Assembly (NCBI GenBank): GCA_032358165.1
Contig: JAALGY010000039.1
Coordinates: forward strand, 1,054,001 to 1,118,000
DNA: 64,000 nucleotides
Direction of reading: 5' to 3'
Source: Diplosphaera chodatii
Lineage: Eukaryota; Chlorophyta; Trebouxiophyceae; Prasiolales; Stichococcaceae
The notes beneath the pieces are model-generated. The model had not been told where the DNA came from, made no database searches, and saw nothing but the letters and a program-made list of their open reading frames with translations. Positions 22,575 to 34,810 of the stretch are shown piece after piece. Both the position numbers and the translations under genes were made by a program. Each line of letters opens with the position of its first letter. The stretch's first letter is position 1.

Positions 22575-25500
22575 ATGCAGCGGCAAACTGGTTGTGCTGT
22601 GGCACTGTTGCTGCTGCTCGTCGCGCAGGCCGACGTAGCGCAGGCCGACAAGAGGGCCGCGGGCCTGAAGCTCATCCTCAGCCTCGCCGCGCCCCCCAAA
22701 CGCGTCCCGTGATTTCCCGACCTGCCCCCTGCTGTCCCTGCCTGCTTGTCAATCAAGCTGTTCGCTGGATGCAGCGAGCTATGTGTTACATTGCTTGCAC
22801 GACGACGACCCACGGACCAGCTCAGCAGAGGCGGTCGCCCTGTTTGACTGCTCCTGATACTCAAAACGCCCCGTGCGTGGTCGCATCAGCGGGTCATCGC
22901 TTGGTCGATGCCAGCCACAGCCAGCGTTGCTTTGTGACTCTATCTGCGTTTAGTAGTGTCGGAAGTTAGTGATGGCGTGGAGACGTTCTGTGCCAACCCG
23001 AGTGTCCTTCCGTGTGCAGGGGCCTAGTGTTCAACGATGCGTGGGTGGCCAAGATCGCTGGCACGCCGGATGGCGATGCATACCGCCCGGACCTGGTGGA
23101 CTGGGCCTCCGTCATCCAGTCCATCCGAACCATCTGCAACTACGAGATGCGCATATGTAACTGGTGCGCACCGCCGCCGCTCCAACACGCTGACTCTCTG
23201 ATGCTGAGATTTGGCACCTACCACCACCCCCCTGTAGCATACCTGTTGACACCTGACCGCACTACACATGGACATGCAGAGTGCCTCCCTCATTGAAGGA
23301 GCTGCCAACACCTGCAGGTGCACCAGGGCGGCGTTCCACGACGGCGGCGCCAACTCGCTGGACGAGGTGGGCGCCACAGTGGGCGTCAAGAAGGGGCAGA
23401 AGGTGACGGCGCCGCCGGGGGGCGGCGGCCTGGACGCCTCGCTGCTGCTCACCGACGAGCAGCTGCGCCCCGAGAACGCCTACGACAGGTGAGCTGCTCA
23501 GCCGAGCAGCGTCATTGTGATCCTGAAGCGGCGCAGTGCAGAATCCACCTGCTGGCGTCGTGCTGCTGCCAACGCAGCTGTTCCACGGCCCAAATGCTGG
23601 CTGCAGACGCTGCACCTTGCCGGGTGCTGTCAAGCTCACTGATCCACTGCATTGCTGCAGCTTCTCAACCTTTACGGCGGCGGTGATCCGCACCCTGGTC
23701 GGCTTCTACGACATCAGCTACGCCGACGGGCTGGCGGTGTGCGGCGCCACCGCCCGCGAGATGCTGACCTACGGCCAGACGCCGATTTACAGCATGATGC
23801 CCGCGGTCGACACCAGCTTCCCTGGCAAGGCGGCGCAGCAGACGCAGCCCTTCCTGGTCGGCCGCCTGGACCAGAATGTCTCCAATGGTGGGCATGCGGC
23901 GCGACTGCACAGTACACATGAGAGAGCCTCATCTCGTGCCGCAGCAGACTCTGCTGTGCCTCCGCTGGTGCTTGCCATGCTGCGCGGCAGCACTGAAATG
24001 TTGGCACCCTGCAGGATATGTTCGTGTGGCTCCAAGCGGACGCAATCCTTGTGCAGGCGCGGGCATCCTGCCGGGTGCGACCTTCACGTCGCAGCAGTTC
24101 GTGGACTGGTTCGAGGCGCACTTCGCGCGGGGCGCCTACGACGGCGTCGCGCTGCTGGGCTCCCACGCGCTGCTGGACGAGCAGGCCTGCGTGCGGTCCG
24201 CCGACGTCTCAGGTGGGCGCGGCTGTGCCGACCGTCCATGTCTTTGGCAAGACAGACTAGACCCAAGTGCAAGCTGCCTTTGCCGCTACCTGCTGCGCAA
24301 TGTTCCTCTTTATGTGCTGCTGCTGGCCTCCCATAGCACCAGGGTGCCAAAGGGTGGGCAGACCTGCCTACCCTGCTTCACTGACATCATGTCTGCTGCG
24401 CCCCAGGCCCCTTTGTGGACAAGCAGCGCATGTTTGCGTGGAACGCGCCCAACACATACTACCGGGAGCTGGCGGGCGGCGGGCTGCTGGGGCCCACCCC
24501 GGACCAGGACTCTGTGGACCTGTTCCGCACCGACGCGCCCCCGCGGGTGAGTATCATGATTGTGGTGCAAGTATAGCCATGCTGGGCTGTATACGGCAAC
24601 AACTAATGTTATCGAAGCCTGGCACAAGAATACCCTCCTCACGGCTCACCCTCCTGGTTCACCTTCTGCCCCTCCGCCCTGAAGCCCTGAGCTTTCACAC
24701 TCCCTTACACTTGATAGCGGCAATGCCCGCTGCACTGGCTGGCTGGCCCAGTAGTGCATGCTGCGCACCCCAGCAGACAAGGGCAGTGTAGCACGACAGA
24801 GACCAGCACGTGCTGACCGGGGGTGCTGTGTGCCCCGCAGCCCATCTCCATCCTGACGCAGGAGCGCTGCAAGTTCACGGCGCCGGCGTTCCAGGACGCG
24901 GCGGCGCAGTCGTCGGCCGCCGCCCTGGTCGCCGCCGCCCCCTCCGGCCGCTCGCCCAGCTTCGAGTGGTGCGCCTGCTGCTTGCGTAGAATGAACTGTG
25001 CGCAGCAGATGCTACTGAACAGGACAACAGGCGCTGAGCAGCATGCAGGGGCATGGTGTGACCAACAGTGGCACTGTCGGGACACAAATCAGCCCATTTG
25101 ACCAGCTGAGTTGCTCGACCTTGTTCTGGCACACACGGCGGTGCGTGCTGATGTGCCGTCTCACACGGTGCGTCCAGGGTGGACAAGGACATCTACTTTG
25201 GGGCCGACCCGCCGGGGCGGCCGGCCATCCGGCAGAACGGCATCCCGCCTGTCCACCCCAACACTGGCGTCGCGGTGCTGGAGATTGACCCCCTGACAAA
25301 CCAGCCCATCATGCCCGCGCCGGGTCAAGCGGCGGATGCACTGCCCCATGCACCGCGCGAAGCAGGTGAGCTGCGGCATGCGGAGCATGGCAACATCTGC
25401 ATTGCCTGCTGCGCATGGGTTGAGCAGTGGCAGTTGCTTGGTGTGCTGCCAGCCACGTCAGGCGTGCACCAAAACCAGCTCCTATTACATAAGCATGCAC

Positions 25501-27057
25501 GTGGTGGGACACGGTCATGCTTGACTACGATGCTGGCTTTGTGCAGGCTACCGGACTCACCGCACCTGCGACTTTGCCGGCAACTGCTACGACGGCTGGC
25601 CGTGAGTTCTGCAGCTCCCGCCAAGCATAGCGCTGCTTGCTGCAACTTGTTGACAGACCATCTAGCCCAGTCTGCTGTGGTGATGTCCTTCCCCTCACGA
25701 CATGCAGGTACACGCAGAATGATGGCTTCATGGGGCAGTCAACATCCAACACGAGCCTGAAGGCAGCAGCAGATGTGAAGGTGATCCCCAGGGTCACTGG
25801 TGTTGGGCAGTACAGCCTCCTCCCATTGCCGTCACGTTCGCCTACAACAGCTGCTGGCGAACCAATGCACAATAGGTCATACCGTTGCTGACAGCTTGCC
25901 TTTCGCTGCGCCAGGTCCGGACGGCAGTGCTGGCCTTCCAGGACCGAAAGGCCTTCGACACAGCCTACGGCCATGCCTTTGTGCGGTGCGTGACCGTGCC
26001 TGTCACTTTCAGTCATGGTTCCTGTTGGTCTGTTAGTGTGAAACAAGTGAAGCTTGGGCTGCAATTGATTGCAGCAGCGCTGCCGCAGACAGGCCTGCCT
26101 GGTGCAGCACTTTATTTGTGGTCTAGCACCTGCAGTGCTGGCGACATCGCATCTCTGAGGGATGTGCTCCTGTGCTGCACAGGCTGCTCAACAACGGCGC
26201 AAAGTTTGCTCCAGAAAACAAGGCCGGCAAGGGCGCAGGGTTCAAGATCACGGGGTGGGAGTGCACAGCTTGGCTGGCCGGTGAGAGCTGCGCCTACCCT
26301 GAGAGATTTTGTTGCCCCAGACGGCTGCATCATGCAGCCCCTGCCAGAGACTGCTGGACATAGATGCCGGTCGAGTGGCACTGTGGGTTCCAGCCAGAGC
26401 GCTTGTGATGTGCAGGTGACGGCACCAACAAGGCCAAGAACCTCGCCTGCAATGTGGCATGCAAGTGAGCGGCCCCGGCACCAACCATGCAGAGAGCGCC
26501 TGCCACCAGTCCTGCTCATGTTGTGCTTGCCACAGTGCATGGTCATGTTGCCTGTGCTGCCAGTGCCTGCTGCTGTCAGCTCATCAAAATTGAACTTGCC
26601 TGCAGGCTGCCAGGGGGCTGCCCAAGTCTGCACATGAAGCTGCCGATGGTTGCAACAGCCACCAACTGCCGCTGCTCCAGCGCGCCCTGGGGCGCAGTCG
26701 CCATGCAGTCGCTGTTCCCCAACTCCACACAGGTGGGTCTGCGGGATGTGGCAGCTGCTCTCACGTATGTGCGGCACTGCACCACTGCTGCTGACTGACC
26801 ACAATGGTGGTGACCCAACAGCGTGTCCGCATCATCCCAGCGCCCAGCAGAAACTAACCCTGCTGTTGTTTGCTCTGCAGACGGCGTTCGGCAACATCAC
26901 AGCGACGCCGTCCGGCCTGTCCGGCCGCAAGCTGCTGGCAGGGCCGCGGCAAATGTACCACCACAGCGCAGACCTTGCAGCGGGCAGCGGCGGCGCTAAG
27001 CCAAAGTGCCCGTTCGCCCGGTTGCGGGAGCTGGGGCTCGTGCAGGGCCTGTTCTGA
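22575..27057 (+). CDS. Secreted haem peroxidase 1 (plant peroxidase superfamily)
   Basis: Model of 15 exons, 645 residues: 22575-22708, 23020-23163, 23318-23488, 23661-23887, 24057-24212, 24407-24546, 24841-24968, 25178-25365, 25547-25601, 25708-25780, 25915-25985, 26183-26280, 26416-26464, 26606-26732, 26881-27057. A signal peptide is followed by a peroxidase fold: distal-haem motif TRAAFHDGG (His about 100, Arg about 96), GGLDASLLL, ISYADGLAVCG, FLVGRLD, and proximal GVALLGSHALLD (His about 262). PNTYYREL and a GLLGPTPDQDSVDLF stretch recall class III enzymes. About 150 residues (roughly 325-472) are then inserted before VRTAVLAFQDRKAFDTAYGH, which matches the last helices of the fold. A Cys-rich C-terminal extension of about 115 residues carries SGRKLLAG and ends GLVQGLF. 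The usual proximal Asp seems absent. It would oxidise substrates with hydrogen peroxide outside the cell. The paralogue at 27859-32140 supports the exons. Confidence 0.5.
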
Positions 27058-27858
27058 GCATTAGGGGAAACATCACAGTGCGGCAGTGAGGTTGACACGT
27101 AGCGCTACGCTAGCGATACTGACGAGGCGGCGACAGCTTCTGTTGGAGCTGTCGCTGTCGCTGAACATGATGGCAGCATTGCGCAGCAGCCGGAAGTAGG
27201 AAGACTTAGGCGACATGAGCTACTGGGCACTGACATTGTGTACGTATGTATTACAGACAACGAAGATTCAATGTGGTTTCAGATTGCAACTATTAGCACT
27301 GCTGCTCTTCGTCCGCCCCTCAGTCGCTGTTCTCGGCAAGGTTGATTGCGCCTCTGTCTGCGGCACACGGCCTTGATTGTTCCTTGTCGTGTTCCGGTGC
27401 CCCTTGTGAATAGCACTAGGTCCTGCTGTGTTTTCCGTCTTTTAATGTAACCTACATCGACGTGTTTCGAGCGACGTCTTCACATCGTGCCACGTCTATC
27501 TATCTCTCAACTCACCTGTCTCCTCATGCATGTGCGCATGCTATTGTGCATGTCATGCTGTCTGCGGCTTGTGGCAGTTTTGATAGCTGTGCAAACGGCT
27601 GGCACACAGATAGGGGTCTGCTGCCGTGTCTGACACACAATCAGTATGGGCAGGCATGCACGCCCAGTATGTGACGTCAGCCGTCATGGGGTCGTGAGAC
27701 CCACGTGGCAGAGGTAACTTCCCCAACTCCCCGGACGACTTCGCCCTGACTTGGGCACTGCGGTTGGCGCCGGCACTGATCACAAGCTACCTGCAGTGTC
27801 CCACCGTTGCGAATATAGATACACGAAAGCTGCCAGCAGATTGAAGCGGCTTGGCGCG
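27058..27858. other. Intergenic stretch between tandem peroxidases
   Basis: 3' UTR of peroxidase 1 (TGTAA at 27446-27450) and promoter of peroxidase 2 (a TATA-like ATATAGATA lies just upstream of 27859, around 27815-27825). No other gene seen. Confidence 0.5.
27446..27450 (+). terminator. Candidate polyadenylation signal TGTAA
   Basis: TGTAA about 390 bases past the stop of peroxidase 1. Confidence 0.5.
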
Positions 27859-30800
27859 ATGGCCGGCCGAACCGTGCTGGTGTTCGTCACGGCTGTGCTG
27901 CTGTTGTCGGGCGCGACGCAGCACGCGGACGCAGCCAAGCTCGCAAATGCATTGAAAGCCTTTGCGCTGGACCTGTCTGTGCCGCCAAAGCGCACGCCGT
28001 AAGCTCACCTCCCTTATCATGCATGGTTCTTGTCTCAAAGACGCCCTCTGGTACACCTATCTGGCAGCAAGACACGCAGCAAACTTGGTCGCCATATAGG
28101 ATGCTGATCTTGTGCTGCAGCAGCTTGTGATTGTCTGTGATGCGACAGAGACCTGCGCAGCCGCGTCTAGTGCACGCTTGCCGAACGGCAGTCCGCCTGC
28201 TGTTGCATGTGTGCTCATACGTCTGTAACTCGCACCACTTGACTTGCCTGTGATGATGCCACTACAGACAGATGGTGTTCAACGACGCGTGGACCGCAAA
28301 GCTGGTGAACACGGACGCAGGTACACGCGACCGCCGTGCATGCTGGATCCTGGTCATGGGCCGCCACGTTCGCGCTGTGCTTAAACATCGGTTGCCTTCA
28401 TTCATGCAACGTCATCATCCCCACCCCTGATTGGCAGCTGCTCACACACCCAGGAAACAAGTACCGACCGGATCTGGTGGACTGGGCGTCAGTGATACAG
28501 GCCGTCCGGGTCATCTGCAACTACGAGTCGCGCATCTGCAACTGGTGCGCACTCCACACTGTTTGCGGCCTGGCATGCACACAAAACCTCTCCTGCAAAC
28601 CGCTTGCTATGCCATCGATCCATGTCAGCTGGCACATGCTGCAGCTTGAGGTTCCTGCCAAGATCAAATGCTCCATGCGCGTGCTTGTCATCGAGCGCCG
28701 CTGCAATGCTGGGCAGACCACAGCTCTGACGCTGCCGCTGCACCACCTCCTGTGCAGGTGCACACGGGCGGCCTTCCACGACGGCGGCGCCAACACGCTG
28801 GACGAGGTGGGCGCCACAGTGGGCGCGCGCAAGAACCAGGTAGCTACGGCGCCCACGGGCGGCCTGGACGCCTCCCTGCTGCTCACCAACGAGACGCTGC
28901 GCCCTGAGAACGCCTACGACAGGTGAGCTGCTCAGCCAGCAACATCATCACGACTTTGAAGCAGCAGAGCACAGTGTCGCTGGTGTCGTGCTGTGCGCAT
29001 CTGTCATCACAGGTGCTTGACACCTCAAACCCTCGTTGCTGCAGCTTCTCGACCTTCACGGCGGCGGTGATCCGCACCCTGGTCGGCTTCTACGACATCA
29101 GCTACGCCGACGGGCTGGCGGTGTGCGGCGCAGTCGCCCGCGAGTCGCTGAGCTACGGCGAAGAGCCGGTGTACAACTTCATGCCCGCCGTCGACCCGTC
29201 CTTCCCCGACACGAAGCAGCGGTCGCTGCCCTTCCTGGTCGGGCGCCTGGACCAGAACAACCCCAACGGTGCGCAGAAGTAGCATCTGCACGCAGGGGTT
29301 CCGCACGTGGTAGTACTGCTGCTGATTGCGACTGTTGGCAACACGCCGTCTGCACTGCACACTTAGCTGCTCTGCACACTGAGCTGGACAGCTTCGTACC
29401 TGCAGGGGCGGGCATCCTGCCGGGCGCCACGTTCAACGTGCAGCAGTTTGCCGCCTGGTTCAAACAGCGCTTTACCCGCGGCGTGTACGATGGCGTGGCG
29501 CTCATGGGCTCCCACGCGTTGCTGGACGACCAGGGCTGCGTCAAGTCCGCCGAGACCAGCGGTGAGTCCAGCAACAGCTGCACAGCACACCCAAGCAGGG
29601 GAGCACATGCACTGCATGACATTGCTGCAGTTGCCTGATCAGGCACACAGACCCGCGCTGCTGTTGAGGGTGCTGGGTGTAGCCTTATGATGTATACTGA
29701 TCTGACATCGGTTGATGCCACATGCTGCTCCGTCTGGCGCAGGCCCGTTCAGCGGGCGGAAGCGCATGTTTTCCTGGAACGCCCCCAAGACCTACTACAA
29801 GGAGCTGACGACAAGCCGCCTGGAGCGCTCGCTGGACGACCGCCTGGACTCCAAGCTGTTCCGCACCGACGCCCCCAAAGTGGTGCGCAGGCCCGCACTT
29901 TGGGTTTTGGGTTTTAGGTTTTGGGCCGCAGCCAGTGTCCTTGACCAACGCAGTGTGCATCCTAGACTAGTGCCTGTGTCCTTTCTGCGAGGTGGCGCTA
30001 TCAGATGCGCCAGAATGGCAGCAGCGTCGCACCTGCAGAGGATAATGGTGCCCCTGCATGCCTTACCCTGAGCTGTTGCGGCAGGTGTTCTCGGTGGAAG
30101 ACTGGGAGCGCTGCAAGTTCACCAGCAAGGCGTTCGGCGATGCGGCGGTGTCGTCACTGGACCTGATCGCAGCGGCGAACCCCGCTGGCGATGATCCAGA
30201 GCCCAGCTTCGACTGGGTGCGTGCCAATGGCTCATGAGCACCTTGCTTGTCAGAGCTATGTACAGTGGCATGTGCTGTTTCGTGGGCTGGAAGGGGCTGG
30301 CATGGATGCCCCGCTGTCTGCTGCACCAAGACAGCACTGGCTACTGGCTTGCTGCACTGCGGGGGTGTTTGCCTACCTGTTCTAAGTCGTGCCACCTGCG
30401 TGCCGTCACCAGGTGGACCCCGACACAATGTTCCCAGCCGACGAGGGCTACACCCTGCCACAGCCTGCCACCACTGACCCGGCGATATTCGATGCCAGCA
30501 AGCTGGTCTCGCCCCAGGCCGCCGGCTTTGCTGTGAAGCCGGGCAGCACAGCGCAGCCGACGTCGCTGCGGCGGCGACGCCTGCAGCAGGACGCAGCAGA
30601 GGTGGAACTGCCAGACGCAGAGGAAGTAGAGCCAGAGGAGCCATTCCATGTTGAGGAGCCAGATGTTGAGGAGCCAGGCGAGGGGCCGCGACCGGCAGGT
30701 GTGTGCTTATACTTCCTACACTTCCAATGCTTCCTATACTTCACAAACGTGCCAAGGGAGCAGACGCAAACCCAGAGACCTGCTCTCCACCTGCATGCCA

Positions 30801-32140
30801 TCCATGCTCTCGACTGAAACTGCCACCGGCGTCGCTGCTGTGCACCGCCACCTCGGCACCTGAGCTATAGACTCCTGCACCTGGAGACAAGCCTGCGCTG
30901 CTGTACAGGGTACCGGCTGCGGCGGGTGTGCGACAACACCGACATGTGCTTCGACGGCTGGCCGTACACGCAGAACGACGGGTACCTGGGGCAGGCGGCG
31001 CAGAACAGCAGCTTCACGGACCAGGACTCCAAGGACGTCCGCACCGCAGTGCTGGCAATGCAGGACAAGAAGACCTTCAGCGCCGCGTACGGCCACGCTT
31101 ACATCAGGTGGGGATGGGTGCCCCCTTGTTGGAGCAGTCGCTTTGAGTAGCTGCCCTGCAGCAGCATTGTGTTCGTATTTGCCTGCAACCTGAGACATCC
31201 CATGTCAGCCACTACACGTGCTCCAGACTTCCATGCAAAGTGTACATGAAGCCGTGAGCCAGACTGCCCGCTGCTGCTTTACTGCTGCATCCCACATGCT
31301 AGCATCAACCTTTCCAATGACGTGTTGCAGGCTCATCAACAGTGGCGCGGCCTTCACGCCTTCGAGCCCCAGCAAGAGTAAGGGCGTCGCCATCACGGGG
31401 TGGGAGTGCGCCAACTGGGTGGCCGGCGACGGCAAGAACATCGCCAAGAACCTCGTGTGCAAGGTCGGCTGCAGGTGAGGGTGCGGAGTCACCAGGGCAG
31501 CTGCAAAGGAACCAGTCTGACAGCGCCTGCTATGCACTGGCAGTATGATAGGAGGAACTGCTCCTTGTGGCAACTGTGCACCAGCCACAGGACCCGATAT
31601 GCCTTTCGATATGCCTTTCGCCTGCCCACAGGCTGAAGGGTGGCTGTCCCAAGATCATGGCCAAGGTGCCGCCCGTCCAGTCAGAGATGAACTGCCGCTG
31701 CTCCACGGCGCCCTGGGGCGACGTCGCGATCCAGCAGCTGTTCCCCAACTCCACACAGGTGGGCTGCACTAAAGCGCCTCAATGTTCCTGCGCGACGCTG
31801 GGTTTCACTGCTGCTGAGCCTGCAGATTAGCTATGGGCCTCCAAAGTGGAGGTTTTAAGGTTGCTTTTACATTGACAGCAGTGTGGCGGTGAATGTGCCA
31901 TGGTGGTGAGCGAACATGTTGGGCTGACTGCTGATCGCTGCTGCCATGCAGACGGCATGGGGCGGAATCGTCGCCACGCCATCAGGCCACGTGATGGGCC
32001 GCAAAATGCTCGCGGACCACTCCACAGCGCTGCACCACGGCGCGGCCGCAGCAGTGGGAGCAGATGGGAAGAAGGCAAAGTGCCCTTTCGCCACGATGCG
32101 GGACATGGGGCTCCTGCGGGGCCTTGGGGGGCGGCGGTAG
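27859..32140 (+). CDS. Secreted haem peroxidase 2 (plant peroxidase superfamily)
   Basis: Model of 13 exons, 681 residues: 27859-27998, 28268-28320, 28454-28544, 28758-28922, 29045-29268, 29406-29561, 29743-29882, 30085-30216, 30413-30698, 30909-31107, 31331-31474, 31632-31758, 31952-32140. The signal peptide has hydrophobic core VLVFVTAVLLLSG. Motifs match the upstream tandem paralogue: TRAAFHDGG (distal His about 102), GGLDASLLL, ISYADGLAVCG, GVALMGSHALLD (proximal His about 261), PKTYYKEL and a late AVLAMQDKKTFSAAYGHAY helix. The insertion before that helix is longer than in peroxidase 1 and contains LRRRRLQQDAAEV followed by a strongly acidic run of Glu/Asp/Pro. The C-terminal extension carries GRKMLAD and ends LRGLGGRR. 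Exon 7 could end three bases earlier. Several introns differ from the paralogue. Extracellular oxidation of phenolics or protein Tyr is likely; the substrate is unknown. Confidence 0.5.
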
Positions 32141-33425
32141 GAAGCGCACAAGCTTCATGGTATGACTGTACATATTATTACATTCTTTCGGCACTTACAT
32201 TCTTTCGGCAGGCTGGTTTGGCTGCTGACCACCGAAGTGAGTGAAGTACACACTGCTAACCGAAGTGAGGGAGGTAGACATGGTTTCGCACGGCAGGCTG
32301 ACTTTGCATGGAGCATCATGAAGCCTTGGGACACCGGTATGTTCAGTTTGGGTGATGGTGAAACGAGATTAGAACGACAGACTCGTTGGAGGACTGATAT
32401 CCGGTATGCATCACATGGAAAGGGCAGAGGCTAAATGCACTGCAAGTCGCACGCTTGGGCGCTCACATGACGGACTTTCACATATTCCAACGCCACTCCA
32501 CCAGACATATCAAATGATCTTGTTCAAGCCCATGCGCAACGCCCACTGGCATGCTGCATATGCTTGGCGAGATGCACACGTGAATCTGCAAGCGGCACCA
32601 TGTCAGTCCAGCGTGGCATGTCACGAAATCGATGTGCAGTGATACTGTCAAGCATCACAACCCCTGCCGATCAGCTCGCTGTGATTCCTGGTGTCGCACA
32701 TGCTGCACTGTGACTCAGCTAGACAGGGAGTGCCGTATGTTGACAGTTCATGGGCAAGACAACATGGCCGATGCCAAGACTGCAGCAGGGGCTCTGAGCA
32801 AGAAGCTGATCACTGAAGCATCAGGGTTGCAGAAGGCGCCGTTGTTGATCCACGACAGCAGGCGTTGCCTCCGCTGCAACATGATTGCAGCCGGAGGCGG
32901 TGCACCCGGAGACACATTCAAGCTGCATCAGGTGTTTTTTGCTTTGTGCAGCGACAGCTGCCTCTTGCTCGTTATGCGTGAGCGTGCGCACTCTATATGC
33001 AATTTGGCGACACCAAGCGTCATGTTTCATGACATGCTGTGAGCCAACAAATGGTGGCGGTGCGCAGGTCTGCCTGCAGGCATCAGCTCTCCAGCCCAGC
33101 CCAAAGCGTGCAGAGTGACACGGCACATGGCACGCAAAATACCAACGGCACTGCGCATCAGTCAAGCAGGTGCTAACGGATTTGCTGGTACAATGCCCCT
33201 GCAAATGCTTCGTCTGGCGCAGGCTGTGCCCAAACCCATTTGCGCGCGTGTCGTTAAACCATGAGTACCGTCTGTATCAGTGCGGCGCGATGTTGCACGA
33301 GTAGGTGGCAGGGATAGGTTGCAGTGCACATGGCTGGGCGTTGCCGTCTGAGCATCTACCATATTCCAACCACCGTCGGTAGGTAGCACATTCAACCCTA
33401 CAGCTTTCTGAGAGCGACCCCCTAG
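32141..33425. other. Intergenic stretch with short direct repeats
   Basis: 3' flank of peroxidase 2. A 16-base direct repeat (TTACATTCTTTCGGCA) occurs at 32178-32193 and 32195-32210. A frame beginning MADAKTAAGALSKKL at 32764 stays open for about 57 residues to a possible donor near 32933, but nothing joins to it convincingly, so it is not called a gene. Confidence 0.5.
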
Positions 33426-34109
33426 TGCCCCGTGTGTATGCCCTGGGCGGTACGAGCAAGGGTCTGTTGGCGCTTGTGCAAGGAAGTGTTGGTACATTGC
33501 TGCACCACCCTGTTGTTGGTGCAGCAGGCAGTCCCGCCAGCTTGGCAGCAGCCTGGGATGCCGGGCCCAGCAGCGTGCCCGCGCTGCTGACAGCCGGAGC
33601 TGCGAGGCAGCAGGTACAGGGCCATGGCCATCAGGTGCCCTGGTGTGCCAGCGTTTCCTGCGCCGCACCAGCTGCTGCAGGCCCGGCAGCGCGGCTCTGG
33701 CGTTGCACAGGCCTTGCAGCACTGGGCGGCACGCAAGGTGGCGGCACCCTGGATACATTACTGCGGCAACCTGCAGCAGGCTTGTCAGCGGCGGTGCCAG
33801 CGGCCACACCAGCGTGGCGCATTGCGGCGCCCATGGCAGGCGGCGTCGGCAGCCACGGGGCAGCAGGTATGTGTACAGTGTCAGCGACAAGTGGGCGGGA
33901 TGTGCAGCTGGTTTGTGCACATGGTCGCTCCTGCTTTCGGCGGTTGACGTCCGAGTTTCCGACCTTGCCATGTGTTCAACTGCAGTGTCTTGTGGCCCGC
34001 TGTGGTGTCCAGTCAGCTGCTGCGTGCTAGCGGCACCTCGGCGGCAGCGTATCCACAGCCTGCAGCGGGGGAGCCAACTGACGAGCTGCATGAGCACAGT
34101 GGCGCATGA
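33426..34109 (+). CDS. Candidate 3' part of an unrecognised Ala/Gln-rich gene
   Basis: A locally GC-richer island with coding-like exons: 33426-33613 (frame VYALGGTSKGLLALV, ending at donor CAG|GTACAG), an exon ending at 33866 (donor CAG|GTATGT, start uncertain) and a last exon 34017-34109 that reads LLRASGTSAAAYPQPAAGEP and ends in an acidic tail before TGA. The phases are compatible but no 5' exon was found and no domain is recognised. It may be a gene fragment. Treat boundaries and existence as tentative. Confidence 0.5.
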
Positions 34110-34810
34110 ACGGTGCCGGGTGCCCCTCTGTGTGCCACAGAGGCGCGAAAGGTGATCACGTGATGCAACTCTGATCAGATCCCTTGTCCGTACGGATGTG
34201 TAGCATTATGCAGATTGCATCCTGCTCGTCTGAGTGCTTTGCCCATGCTCTTATGGGGTGGATGACCAGACATGGCACAGCCAGACGGCGTGTGCAGGAA
34301 CTGCGACTGTGCTGCACCGTCTGCCTGCAGGCGGACCATGCAAGCAAGTGATGATGCTGCATCGCAGGCAACAACAGAGCAGCTTCTGCACCGGATGAGC
34401 CGGCACGAGTGTGCTTGGCGGCACTGCTGCACATCGTTACACTAGCTGTACCGTGGCGGCAGGTCCACCGGCAGCTGGAGCAGCAAGGGACGCTGCAGGG
34501 TGGCTGCAGTCGGCGCCTTGACCCTCATGCACTGCCTGGCAGGTGCGGCCCTCACGAGAGGGGTGGTGAAATTTAGGCCACGATACCTGGGAGTCGACCC
34601 CTGGTGACGCCATGAGTCATGTTGCCATCAGCTGAGTGGCACAGGGGGCGGAAATAGCGTCCCGGCAGACCCGTCCATCTTAGAGTTGCCTCGGGGTCGG
34701 ACGCGCACGCCCAAAAGCTTGTGCACTCACAACAAACTCCGCACAACTCTTTCCTCGCTCGACCTGCAGCCCAACACGGGCGCAGCGACCTCAAGACTAG
34801 GCCAGCAGCC
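34110..34810. other. Intergenic stretch, no gene seen
   Basis: No convincing coding frame or RNA. The last 250 bases could be the promoter and 5' UTR of the small candidate gene starting at 34811. Confidence 0.5.

Noticed and set aside
33162..34097. Minus-strand open frame (311 codons)
   Set aside because: No splice or start support and biased composition typical of a GC-rich antisense frame; the plus-strand candidate exons fit better, though weakly.
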